A stretch of DNA of 64,000 nucleotides from Metapseudomonas resinovorans DSM 21078 (GTDB lineage: Bacteria > Pseudomonadota > Gammaproteobacteria > Pseudomonadales > Pseudomonadaceae), in assembly GCF_000423545.1 (NCBI RefSeq), contig NZ_AUIE01000006.1:124001-188000 (forward strand). Reading direction: 5' to 3'. The position numbers and the translations under genes were made by a program. This document shows positions 32,730-40,130 of this stretch, one piece after another. The notes beneath the pieces are model-generated. The model was not told the DNA's origin and made no database searches. It was given only the letters and a program-made list of their open reading frames with translations. Position 1 is the first letter of the stretch, and the number at the start of each line of letters is the position of its first letter.

Positions 32730-33299
32730 ATGGAGATCACCAAGGAGCAGTTGCTCCAGATCCTGCCGAACGCCGGCAGCCAGCGGGCGGCGCTGTTCAC
32801 GCCCGCGATCAATGGCGCGGTGCGGCGCTGGGCGATCAACACACCCAAACGCATGGCGGCCTTTCTCGCCCAGGTCGGCCACGAGTCGGGGCATCTGCGC
32901 TATGTGCGGGAGCTGGGTGGCACTGCCTACCTGGCGAAGTACGACACCGGCAAGTTAGCCGAGCGGTTGGGCAACACCCCGGAGGCCGACGGTGATGGCC
33001 AGCTCTACCGGGGGCGGGGCCTGATCCAGATCACCGGCCGGTACAACTACCAGATGTCCAGCATTGCGCTGTTTGGCGACGCCCGCCTGCTGAAGGAGCC
33101 ATGGCTGCTGGAGGAACCGGATTGGGCAGTGCAGTCCGCTGGATGGTTCTGGTTCAGCAAGGAGCTGAACACCCTGGCCGATGCCGGCGAGTTCGTGCGC
33201 ATCACCCGGATCATCAACGGCGGCACCAATGGCCTGGTCGAACGTCGTGAACTCTGGGCGCGAGCACGCAAGGTGCTGGGTGTGGAGGTGTCGGCATGA
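32730..33299 (+). CDS. Endolysin, glycoside hydrolase family 19
   Basis: A 189-aa chitinase-class lysozyme that cuts peptidoglycan glycan strands. The GH19 core shows the catalytic Glu in AQVGHESGHLRYVRE (about 47-61), then YRGRGLIQITGRYNY near 90-104, and the end NGGTNGLVERRELWARA. No signal peptide is present, so it needs the holin. It overlaps the spanin start by four bases. Confidence 0.92.
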   Translation: MEITKEQLLQILPNAGSQRAALFTPAINGAVRRWAINTPKRMAAFLAQVGHESGHLRYVRELGGTAYLAKYDTGKLAERLGNTPEADGDGQLYRGRGLIQITGRYNYQMSSIALFGDARLLKEPWLLEEPDWAVQSAGWFWFSKELNTLADAGEFVRITRIINGGTNGLVERRELWARARKVLGVEVSA

Positions 33300-33787
33300 T
33301 GCCTTCGGCGCGTGTGTTCGCCATTGTCGTGGGGCTGCTGGCTCTGGTCGGTTTCGGGGCTGGCTTGGTGTGGTGGGGCCTCGGCCCCCGCATCGAGCTG
33401 CAGGCCCAGCGGGCCGATCAGGCAGAGGGCGCGTTGGCCAGCGAGAAGGAGCTGACTGCCCTGCAGGCGCGCGTGTTGGAGCGACAGCAAGAACAGATCG
33501 GAGCCATCACCGACCTGGAGCGCCGCATGCGGCTGCTGGGTCAGTCCGTAGACCGCAACGCCACGGCGCAGGCCGTCGCCATCGAGGAACTGAAAGCCCA
33601 TGACCAGAGCGTCAACGACTATCTGCGCGCTGCTGTGCCTGCTGCCCTTGGTCGCCTGTACGAGCGCCCCGAAACCGCCGACCCCGCCGCCTACCGAAGC
33701 CCGGCAGTTCTGCCCGCTCGTTCCCTGTCGCCTGCCGGGGCGACCAGCGCCGAGCAGCAACGAGGATTGGCGTCGGGCGGTGGATGA
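33296..33787 (+). CDS. Inner-membrane spanin, Rz-like
   Basis: A 163-aa protein with an N-terminal anchor (VFAIVVGLLALVGFGAGLVWWGL, about 7-29) followed by a long periplasmic coiled coil (QRADQAEGALASEKELTALQ to about 105). A Gly/Ser/Pro-rich tail follows whose codons are shared with the nested Rz1-like gene. GGAGG precedes the ATG. Together with the outer-membrane partner it should fuse the membranes in the last lysis step. Confidence 0.85.
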   Translation: MMPSARVFAIVVGLLALVGFGAGLVWWGLGPRIELQAQRADQAEGALASEKELTALQARVLERQQEQIGAITDLERRMRLLGQSVDRNATAQAVAIEELKAHDQSVNDYLRAAVPAALGRLYERPETADPAAYRSPAVLPARSLSPAGATSAEQQRGLASGGG

Positions 33788-33863
33788 GCTGGAGGGCGAG
33801 CTGCAGCGCTGTGCCGGTCAGGTGCTGGACTGCATCGGGCGACAGGAAGCGCAGTTGCCTTAG
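33600..33863 (+). CDS. Outer-membrane lipoprotein spanin, Rz1-like
   Basis: An 87-aa frame nested in a different register inside the Rz-like gene and extending 76 bases beyond it. Residues 1-20 are a lipoprotein signal with lipobox LVAC (Cys near 20). A Pro-rich part (APKPPTPPPTEA) follows, as in lambda Rz1. It is longer than Rz1, with an extra helical part (WRRAVDELEGELQRCAGQ). GAGGA lies about 11 bases before the ATG. Its stop overlaps the convergent SRAP gene. Confidence 0.85.
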   Translation: MTRASTTICALLCLLPLVACTSAPKPPTPPPTEARQFCPLVPCRLPGRPAPSSNEDWRRAVDELEGELQRCAGQVLDCIGRQEAQLP

Positions 33864-34558
33864 GGGATTACTTCCACGGGCGTGAGCAGCTCTGGGTAGT
33901 CGTTCCGGGTGTTGCCGACGTCAGTGGAAACTGGGTAGGCCGAGAAGTCCTCTCGGCTGAGCGCTATTGCGCCATGCACCTGCTCGACGCTTGTGGTGGG
34001 CGACAACCAGAGATCGAACTGCTCTGGTGCCAGAATCACGGGCATCCGATGGTGGATGGTAGCGACCGGGCCGGCGGCCTCCTTCGTAAGCAGCGCGCAG
34101 GACACCACATCCTGATCTTCCGGCCCAGTCCAGGTGGACCAAATCCCGGCAATGGCCAGCATGCCGCCTTCCACTGCGTGGTGGTAGTAAGGCTGATTGA
34201 CCTGCCGCCCAGATCGGCTGCGAACCTGCTGGCGCTCGTTCCATTCGTACCAGCCCAGGGCCGGCATCAGGCAGCGATGGGTGCGCAGGCTCTGGCGCCA
34301 CATCGGTTTCGCGGCAGCTTCTTCGCTGCGGGCGTTGAAGGTCAGCCCTGGCGGTTTGGGTTGCTTCCACCAGAAGGGAATCAGGCCCCACCGGGCGCCT
34401 ACCAGTTCCAGCTCGCCCTGTTCGTTCTGGCGCAGCATGGGCACTTGAGTGGTGGGGGCGGCATTGAAGCTCTGCACCCATCGGCCCGAATCGTGAGCGC
34501 CGATGTGCCAGAAGTCCTCGATGGCCCGATCTGAGGGAGTGACGTAGCGTCCGCACAT
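33860..34558 (-). CDS. SRAP-domain protein (YedK/HMCES family)
   Basis: A 232-aa protein that caps abasic sites in single-stranded DNA by a covalent Cys2 link. The family residues are all visible: Cys2 in MCGRYV, the Asn of TFNARSE near 74, the Glu of GWYEW near 104 and the His of IHHRMP near 168. It lies at the convergent end of the lysis operon, behind a 75-aa gene on the same strand, downstream of a LexA-like box. Carriage by a prophage suggests protection of its replicating DNA. Confidence 0.9.
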   Translation of the reverse strand: MCGRYVTPSDRAIEDFWHIGAHDSGRWVQSFNAAPTTQVPMLRQNEQGELELVGARWGLIPFWWKQPKPPGLTFNARSEEAAAKPMWRQSLRTHRCLMPALGWYEWNERQQVRSRSGRQVNQPYYHHAVEGGMLAIAGIWSTWTGPEDQDVVSCALLTKEAAGPVATIHHRMPVILAPEQFDLWLSPTTSVEQVHGAIALSREDFSAYPVSTDVGNTRNDYPELLTPVEVIP

Positions 34559-34605
34559 AGTCGTTCCTCCTGGCTGTTGAGAGTAGGCGGATGCGCAGCG
34601 GCCCG

Positions 34606-34833
34606 TTATCTCCGCGCGTTGCGCTGGTCCCGGCCAATGCCAAGGAAGTCGGGTCGGTACTGCGAAAACTTCTCGCGCAAGAATAGTCGGGCGCCTTCAG
34701 TGCCTAGTTCGTCCACCAGTAGCCGAAGTGCAAAGGCGGCCAAGTCCTCAGCGGTTTCCGGGGTTAGAGTCCAGTCGTGCTCCCGGCCCTTCACCACAAT
34801 CAACGACTTAATGCTCAAGTGGCGCTTTGCCAT
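34606..34833 (-). CDS. Small protein upstream of SRAP gene
   Basis: A 75-aa soluble protein, MAKRHLSIKSLIVVKGREHDWTLTPETAEDLAAFALRLLV..., with no named domain. AGAGG precedes its ATG. It shares direction and probably transcript with the SRAP gene 47 bases further, and is preceded by a long leader with a strong hairpin (34866-34904). Function is unknown; a DNA-repair association is inferred only from context. Confidence 0.65.
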   Translation of the reverse strand: MAKRHLSIKSLIVVKGREHDWTLTPETAEDLAAFALRLLVDELGTEGARLFLREKFSQYRPDFLGIGRDQRNARR

Positions 34834-34865
34834 TTCGAGTGCCTCTTCACGTCAAACCAAGAGAA

Positions 34866-34904
34866 GCGACCAGCCCAGGTGTTTCCAGCACCCGGGCCGG
34901 TCGC
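34866..34904 (-). promoter_or_regulatory. Leader hairpin of the 75-aa/SRAP unit
   Basis: The arms 34866-34881 and 34889-34904 form a 16-bp stem with a 7-nt loop. On the plus strand two positions are A-C mismatches (34872/34898 and 34877/34893). On the minus strand these become G-U pairs, so the structure is complete only in minus-strand RNA. It ends about 33 nt before the 75-aa start. Confidence 0.6.
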
Positions 34905-34978
34905 TGAACCCGCAGACCACACCTGCAAGCCCAGCCAAGGCTCCCCGCCTCGTGCACGAAGCGCGGCGAGTCTAACAA

Positions 34979-34994
34979 CTGGATATTCATACAG
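34979..34994. promoter_or_regulatory. LexA-like SOS box between divergent cargo genes
   Basis: CTGGATATTCATACAG matches the LexA box CTGTATAT-N2-ATACAG with one change. It lies 17 bases before the methylase ATG and about 145 bases before the divergent 75-aa/SRAP unit. The recA box at 38477 in this window is a reference. DNA damage should derepress the unit nearest to it. Confidence 0.7.
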
Positions 34995-35010
34995 TAAAGG
35001 CTTGCACAAA

Positions 35011-35805
35011 ATGACCAATCCGATAGTCCCCTGGATGGGTGGTAAGCGCCGCCTGGCCGACCGCCTTATCCCGCTGTTCCCGCCCCATGAGTGCTACGTC
35101 GAGGTGTTTGCCGGCGGCGCGGCGCTCTTCTTCCTTCGCCCGATGCCGGCGCCCACCGAGGTGCTGAACGACATCAACGGCGACCTGGTCTGCCTCTACC
35201 GGGTGGTGCAGAACCACCTCGAGGAGTTCGTGCGCCAGTTCAAGTGGGCCCTTTCCAGCCGCCAGATCTTCGAATGGCAGAAGATGACTCGCCCCGAGAC
35301 CCTCACCGATATCCAGCGCGCTGCGCGCTTCTTCTACCTGCAGCACCATGCCTTCGGCGGCAAGGTGTCGGGGCAGACCTTCGGCACGGCCACCACCGGC
35401 CCGGCCATCAACCTGCTGCGCATCGAGGAAAACCTCTCCGCGGCCTGGCAGCGGCTGTCGGGCACCTACGTCGAGAACCTGCCCTGGCTGGAGTGCGCCG
35501 AGCGCTACGACCGAGCACATACCTTCCACTACATGGACCCGCCGTACTGGCAGACCGAGGGGTACGGGGTGGACTTCTCGTTTGAGAACTATGAGCGCAT
35601 GGCGGACTTCATGAGGCGCTGTAAGGGGAAGGTAATGGTCAGTATCAATGACCACCCGGATATTCGGAGTGTGTTTGAAGGATTCCACCTGGAGCGGACA
35701 GACATCCGCTATAGCAACACCAATCAGCGCCAGGGACAGGCGGAGGTCACTGGAGAGTTGGTGGTCATGAGCTGGAAACCGGACGATTTGGGCGGTTTGT
35801 TCTAG
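35011..35805 (+). CDS. DNA adenine methylase (D12 class, Dam-like)
   Basis: A 264-aa N6-adenine methyltransferase. Motif X is PWMGGKRRL at residues 6-14, motif I is EVFAGGAALFF near 30, and motif IV is DPPYW near 178. Start ATG 35011 has AAAGG 10 bases upstream; the longer frame would run through the hairpin leader and is rejected. No restriction enzyme gene is next to it, so it is an orphan, likely protecting phage DNA or altering regulation. A LexA-like box covers its promoter region. Confidence 0.92.
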   Translation: MTNPIVPWMGGKRRLADRLIPLFPPHECYVEVFAGGAALFFLRPMPAPTEVLNDINGDLVCLYRVVQNHLEEFVRQFKWALSSRQIFEWQKMTRPETLTDIQRAARFFYLQHHAFGGKVSGQTFGTATTGPAINLLRIEENLSAAWQRLSGTYVENLPWLECAERYDRAHTFHYMDPPYWQTEGYGVDFSFENYERMADFMRRCKGKVMVSINDHPDIRSVFEGFHLERTDIRYSNTNQRQGQAEVTGELVVMSWKPDDLGGLF

Positions 35806-35937
35806 TGTCTTAGTTGGTTCGCACCCTATTCGTTGCTATAGACAAAATTTCAAAATGGTCTATTGCTCGAATGGATAAATACTAATTACCGGCTAAGCAT
35901 TTACTTTGCCAACACTCTCTAAGCTTGGGCGGCTGCC

Positions 35938-36942
35938 ATGAAAACAGCTTTGCGTATAGCTGCGACTATCGCTGCGATCTCATTCCATGGTTTATCGCAA
36001 GGGTTTGAGGCCTCTCTCTTGAATTCTCATGGTGATGGCGAGGGGGAGGAATGCGCTGCAGTTCAATACTTTACAGACCACGTTGTAATCGCCAATAACT
36101 GCGGCGTACCAATAGAGGTTCAGTACTGCTATATCGATCAACCCGACTTCGAAGGCGGTGACCGGAAAAGCACATGCGAAAATGAAGGTGCCCGCACGAC
36201 TGGAGTTATTGAAAAAGGGAAATCTGTTAAGGCCATGATGAATGTAAGAAGGGTCTATACAGGAAAAAGAGATCTTGAAACCTTGCTATGGACGAACATC
36301 TGCAGCATGGCGAACAGGAAAGCCACTTGCGGAATGCCATACTACCCTTACACAGAAAAAAACAGACTGGGAAAGCTGTTCACAAAAGCAGAAACCGAAA
36401 AGTTAGAAAAGAAACCAGCCCCCGTCGCCGAAATAGCCAAAGCAAGCAGCGGTGCGGTTAGCTCGAAAAAAACAACAATTTATAATCACTATGTTGGCAT
36501 ATCAACCGACGGCCTCATCTATGGAGAACTTGCCAAGTCAAAAAGCGAAGCAAAAGCCTTGATGGAAAAAAGCTCCGGAAGAACCATGGGGGACGTCCTT
36601 GAATGCAATATTGGGTGGCAGGCCGATTGGACGCTAGAAATTATAGACGGCGGCGGTAACACTCGCTATGTAGGGGCCGCCTGTAATGCTAGGAGCAAGG
36701 ATGAAGCCATAGCGGCCGCGCTGCGCGCTTGTAAAAAAAGAGGGTCCAATTGTTTACAGTCCAATAACGAATTTAGCTCGCGCGTCATGGTCAGCGTGTT
36801 TGAAATAGATGAAGGGCTGCTCAATGGCGAGCAAAGGGAAATGACCTGGGGCACATACTGCCATGTGCTTGACGGACGGCCAGGTGGCGACTGCTCGCTT
36901 AGAAGCGAACTGATGAATAATGGCGTCTATTTTAGTGAGTAA
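35938..36942 (+). CDS. Secreted DUF4189-like cargo protein
   Basis: A 334-aa protein with a signal peptide (MKTALRIAATIAAISFHGLSQG). The N-terminal Cys-rich region (about 40-145; CAAVQYFTDHVVIANNCGVPIEVQYCY) looks like the secreted cysteine-pair domain of many proteobacterial proteins. A linker and a C-terminal DUF4189-like domain follow (VGAACNARSKDEAIAAALRACKKRGSNCL near 255-283). Its base composition is clearly more AT-rich than the late genes, suggesting separate acquisition. It is probably lysogenic-conversion cargo; function unknown. Confidence 0.7.
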   Translation: MKTALRIAATIAAISFHGLSQGFEASLLNSHGDGEGEECAAVQYFTDHVVIANNCGVPIEVQYCYIDQPDFEGGDRKSTCENEGARTTGVIEKGKSVKAMMNVRRVYTGKRDLETLLWTNICSMANRKATCGMPYYPYTEKNRLGKLFTKAETEKLEKKPAPVAEIAKASSGAVSSKKTTIYNHYVGISTDGLIYGELAKSKSEAKALMEKSSGRTMGDVLECNIGWQADWTLEIIDGGGNTRYVGAACNARSKDEAIAAALRACKKRGSNCLQSNNEFSSRVMVSVFEIDEGLLNGEQREMTWGTYCHVLDGRPGGDCSLRSELMNNGVYFSE

Positions 36943-36960
36943 ATATGGGGAAAATCGCAA

Positions 36961-37539
36961 GTGAATAAATTAATTGGCTTCTCCGCCCTTTCTCTCGGCT
37001 TGCTCATGGCTAACCATTCGAGCGCACAGGAATTCAACAAGGAACAATACATACAAGAACTCAATGAATGTGTAAGCATGCCGACACTGGGTGCAGCCAA
37101 AGACTGCCAGCAAAGGCTGCTAGATAAATATGTCAACGCCGGCCGAGATGGGCAATCAGTAACCAAGAATGACTCTGGTGATGAGGGTGTCTTGATATAC
37201 CGATGCAAAATCCCTGCACTTGGTAGCAGCGACCTTGGAAGCCGAGTAGAGGTCTGGGGATCTATGGATGGGTCAAATCGGTACTACGTTGTCTCTAGCA
37301 ACGACAGTAACGTCTACTACCCGGTAGAAGGGTTTGGAAGGCCCAGACGCGGCAATTTCTCGCTGAATTTCCAGGATGGCCGCCACATTACCATTGCCGA
37401 GAATGGTTGGACGACCACTTCCGAAGACAAGATTCACAACAAGAATTCGCTGTACGGGGAGGTCTCTTCAGAAAAGAACCTCCCATCAGGCGAATGCAAG
37501 CTGGCTGACGCCAAAAAACCGATATCTCGAATGTTCTAG
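36961..37539 (+). CDS. Secreted cargo protein, second of pair
   Basis: A 192-aa protein from GTG 36961 with GGGGAA upstream. The signal peptide is VNKLIGFSALSLGLLMANHSSAQ. The mature part has three or four Cys and a beta-rich middle (SRVEVWGSMDGSNRYYVVSSNDSNVYYPVEGFG). It follows its partner by 18 bases, so the pair is likely an operon exporting two periplasmic proteins. No family is recognised. Confidence 0.65.
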   Translation: MNKLIGFSALSLGLLMANHSSAQEFNKEQYIQELNECVSMPTLGAAKDCQQRLLDKYVNAGRDGQSVTKNDSGDEGVLIYRCKIPALGSSDLGSRVEVWGSMDGSNRYYVVSSNDSNVYYPVEGFGRPRRGNFSLNFQDGRHITIAENGWTTTSEDKIHNKNSLYGEVSSEKNLPSGECKLADAKKPISRMF

Positions 37540-37936
37540 CCTGCGCAGACAAAAGGAGCGATATCTGCTTTCGGCAGGTGGGCGATGTAGGGATTGACAG
37601 GTTCACAGTCAGTTTTGGGGTGGAGGGCGGAGGATACCCGGTATCGCGTTCACTTCCGAGAGGTCATTCAGCCGGCTTAGTGGGGCGGGGCGTGGGGCAA
37701 AAATGGGGCAATTTAATCGCCAAACTATGCCAACCCACGCCAATCGCCTTGCTAGCCGAATCGCCTAAAAATTTCATGAACGTCTGATGGCTCTAGGCCG
37801 TAGCGTATTTGCGACGATCTACTGCCACACAATCGGGGTGTGTTCGCTGAGATCGCTCTGACTCATGGGCTGGCCTTGCGTGCAAAAGGCGCTAGTGTAC
37901 GGTATCCCGCTGGCCCGCTTTAACCCTGGAGTGCAC
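37540..37936. other. Prophage right end (attR region) and cinA upstream region
   Basis: This gene-free stretch contains three TGGGGC repeats (37681-37686, 37693-37698, 37704-37709; the last two as TGGGGCAA), spaced 11-12 bp like integrase arm-type sites. An AT-rich segment follows, and the phage/host junction probably lies between about 37711 and 37870. The end holds a weak promoter candidate for cinA (TTGCGT 37876-37881, TACGGT 37898-37903). The core att sequence cannot be read without the left end. Confidence 0.5.
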
Positions 37937-38449
37937 ATGTCCGTTACCGAAGATGAGCTGACCGAGCTGGCAGCCCGATTGGGCCAGGAATTGAAGGTGC
38001 GCAATGAACGGGTGAGCACCGCGGAGTCCTGTACTGGCGGCGGTATCGCCGAAGCGATTACCCGCATTCCCGGCAGTTCTGCCTGGTTCGAGGCAGGCTT
38101 TGTCACTTACTCGAATGACCAGAAGAGCGCGCAATTGGCGGTGCCGGCCGAGTTGTTCCCGCAGGTGGGGGCGGTCAGTCGTGAAGTGGTCGAGGCTATG
38201 GTGCGTGGTGCCCAGCAGCGCAGCGGCGCACGTTTTGCCGTCGCCGTCAGTGGGATTGCAGGGCCTGATGGTGGCTCGCCGGAGAAGCCGGTGGGTACTG
38301 TTTGGCTCGCTTGGGGAAATGGAAGTGCAGTAGAGGCTGTGCGCCGCCAGTTCCCGGGTGATCGTCTAGCGGTACGCCGGCAGACTGTCGTGGAGGCTCT
38401 CCAGGGATTGATCCGACTAGCTGCAGGAGAAAAAGCCACCCAGGGGTAG
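37937..38449 (+). CDS. cinA: Nicotinamide-nucleotide amidohydrolase, CinA C-terminal type
   Basis: A 170-aa stand-alone CinA C-terminal (PncC) domain, converting NMN to nicotinate mononucleotide in pyridine salvage. The signature VSTAESCTGGGIAEAITRIPGSSAW lies at about 30-54, followed by GAVSREVVEAMV and AVSGIAGPDGGSPEKPVGTVW. ATG 37937 is chosen because GGAG precedes it by 5 bases; the longer frame has none. The cinA-recA-recX order is that of Pseudomonas. Confidence 0.92.
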   Translation: MSVTEDELTELAARLGQELKVRNERVSTAESCTGGGIAEAITRIPGSSAWFEAGFVTYSNDQKSAQLAVPAELFPQVGAVSREVVEAMVRGAQQRSGARFAVAVSGIAGPDGGSPEKPVGTVWLAWGNGSAVEAVRRQFPGDRLAVRRQTVVEALQGLIRLAAGEKATQG

Positions 38450-38476
38450 GCGAGCGACTTGCCCTATGGAATAATA

Positions 38477-38492
38477 CTGTCTACTTATACAG
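38477..38492. promoter_or_regulatory. LexA box of recA
   Basis: CTGTCTACTTATACAG is a perfect CTGT-N8-ACAG LexA site 44 bases before the recA ATG. It places recA and the coupled recX under SOS control. Confidence 0.92.
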
Positions 38493-38536
38493 TTGTTGGT
38501 GGCCGCCAGGCCCTCTTGATTTTAGTGAGGACTTCA

Positions 38537-39583
38537 ATGGACGAGAACAAGAAGCGCGCCTTGGCTGCTGCCCTGGGCCAGATCGAGAAGCAGTTCGGCA
38601 AGGGCGCGGTCATGCGCATGGGCGACCATGATCGCCAGGCCATTCCGGCCATTTCCACCGGCTCCCTGGGCCTGGACATCGCGCTTGGCATCGGCGGTCT
38701 GCCGAAAGGCCGTATCGTCGAAATCTATGGTCCTGAATCCTCCGGTAAGACCACGCTGACTCTCTCTGTCATCGCCGAAGCCCAGAAAATGGGTGCCACT
38801 TGCGCCTTCGTCGACGCCGAACACGCACTGGACCCTGACTACGCCGGCAAACTCGGTGTGAATGTAGACGACCTGCTGGTTTCCCAGCCGGATACCGGCG
38901 AACAGGCCCTGGAAATCACCGACATGCTGGTGCGCTCCAACGCGGTTGACGTGATTATTGTCGACTCCGTGGCGGCCCTGGTTCCGAAGGCTGAGATCGA
39001 AGGTGAGATGGGCGATTCCCACGTCGGCCTGCAAGCTCGCCTGATGTCCCAGGCTTTGCGCAAGATCACCGGCAACATCAAGAACGCCAACTGCCTGGTC
39101 ATCTTCATCAACCAGATTCGTATGAAAATCGGCGTAATGTTCGGCAACCCCGAAACCACCACCGGCGGTAATGCCCTGAAGTTCTACGCCTCCGTGCGCC
39201 TCGATATCCGCCGTACCGGCGCGGTGAAAGAGGGCGAGGAAGTGGTGGGCAGCGAAACCCGCGTCAAGGTCGTGAAGAACAAGGTGGCCCCGCCTTTCCG
39301 TCAGGCCGAGTTCCAGATCATGTACGGCAAGGGTATCTACCGTACCGGCGAAATCATCGACCTGGGCGTGCAGCAGGGCCTGGTGGAAAAGTCCGGTGCT
39401 TGGTACAGCTACCAGGGCAACAAGATTGGTCAGGGCAAGGCCAATGCCGCCAAGTATCTGGAAGACAATCCGGAAGTCAGCAATGCCATCGAGAAGATCA
39501 TTCGCGAGAAGCTGCTGGTCAACTCTACGGCCAGTAACAAAGCGAACGCTTCGGTCGATGACCTGGCTGACGTAGACCTCTGA
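38537..39583 (+). CDS. recA: Recombinase RecA
   Basis: A 348-aa RecA. Walker [10 protein letters not shown] lies near 67-75, Walker [14 protein letters not shown] near 140, L1/L2 loop regions ([32 protein letters not shown]) are present, and the acidic end is DLADVDL. ATG 38537 follows GTGAGGA. RecA filaments drive recombination and trigger self-cleavage of LexA and of S24-type phage repressors, such as the one in this prophage. Confidence 0.99.
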   Translation: MDENKKRALAAALGQIEKQFGKGAVMRMGDHDRQAIPAISTGSLGLDIALGIGGLPKGRIVEIYGPESSGKTTLTLSVIAEAQKMGATCAFVDAEHALDPDYAGKLGVNVDDLLVSQPDTGEQALEITDMLVRSNAVDVIIVDSVAALVPKAEIEGEMGDSHVGLQARLMSQALRKITGNIKNANCLVIFINQIRMKIGVMFGNPETTTGGNALKFYASVRLDIRRTGAVKEGEEVVGSETRVKVVKNKVAPPFRQAEFQIMYGKGIYRTGEIIDLGVQQGLVEKSGAWYSYQGNKIGQGKANAAKYLEDNPEVSNAIEKIIREKLLVNSTASNKANASVDDLADVDL

Positions 39584-39590
39584 TCCTCCC

Positions 39591-40052
39591 ATGCCCGTTG
39601 TTCTCGACAGCCCCGCCGCGGTGCGGCGGGCCGCCATGGACCTGTTGGCGCAGCGCGAACACGGGCGAGTCGAGCTGACGCGAAAGTTGCGTCAGCGTGG
39701 CGCCCCTCCCGAGTTGATCGACGGTGCCCTCGACCGTTTGACGGAAGAGGGTCTGCTCTCCGAATCCCGCTACCTCGAAAGCTTCATCGCCAGCCGCGCC
39801 CGTGGCGGCTATGGGCCGCAGCGTATTCGCGAAGAACTGGCCCAGCGCGGCCTTCCCCGTGGTGATATTGACCAGGCCTTGCGCGAGGCCGATATCGATT
39901 GGAGCGAACAGCTTCGTGACGTCTGGTGTCGCAAGTTCAATCGGCTGCCCGTGGATGCCCGCGAGCGAGCCCAGCAGGGGCGTTTTCTCGCCTATCGCGG
40001 CTATTCCATGGAGATGATCAGCCGTCTCCTGCGCGGCAACTCCGACGACTGA
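39591..40052 (+). CDS. recX: Regulatory protein RecX
   Basis: A 153-aa three-helix-repeat protein that limits RecA filament growth. RecX blocks are visible: [53 protein letters not shown] and [17 protein letters not shown]. It starts 7 bases after the recA stop, so it shares the SOS-controlled transcript. Confidence 0.97.
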   Translation: MPVVLDSPAAVRRAAMDLLAQREHGRVELTRKLRQRGAPPELIDGALDRLTEEGLLSESRYLESFIASRARGGYGPQRIREELAQRGLPRGDIDQALREADIDWSEQLRDVWCRKFNRLPVDARERAQQGRFLAYRGYSMEMISRLLRGNSDD

Positions 40053-40073
40053 GATCTCACACCTACAACCTTG

Positions 40074-40097
40074 AGCCATGCGCGGATGCGCATGGCT
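40074..40097. terminator. Hairpin at the convergent end of recX
   Basis: AGCCATGCGC (40074-40083) pairs with GCGCATGGCT (40088-40097) around GGAT. No U tract follows on either strand, so termination is uncertain, but it lies between the convergent recX and LOG-family genes. Confidence 0.5.
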
Positions 40098-40130
40098 GAT
40101 TGCAGGATGACTGTGCGTTCGTGTAACGGT

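Larger units (their letters stand above)
1..37800. mobile_element. Lambdoid prophage (right part; left end outside window)
   Basis: Contiguous phage genes run from the left window edge to about 37.5 kb: immunity, replication, lambda-order head and tail genes, lysis and cargo. Host genes (cinA, recA) start at 37.9 kb. No integrase is visible, so it should lie left of base 1. The right limit is approximate: it is placed after the TGGGGC repeats at 37681-37711 and before cinA. The morphogenesis order A-W-B-C-D-E-FII-Z-U-V-G/GT-H is that of lambda, so the virion should be a siphovirus. All virion genes visible in the window look intact. Confidence 0.95.

Noticed and set aside
40074-40097. Calling the recX-end hairpin a certain rho-independent terminator
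   Set aside because: The stem is strong but neither strand has a U tract, so it is given only moderate confidence.
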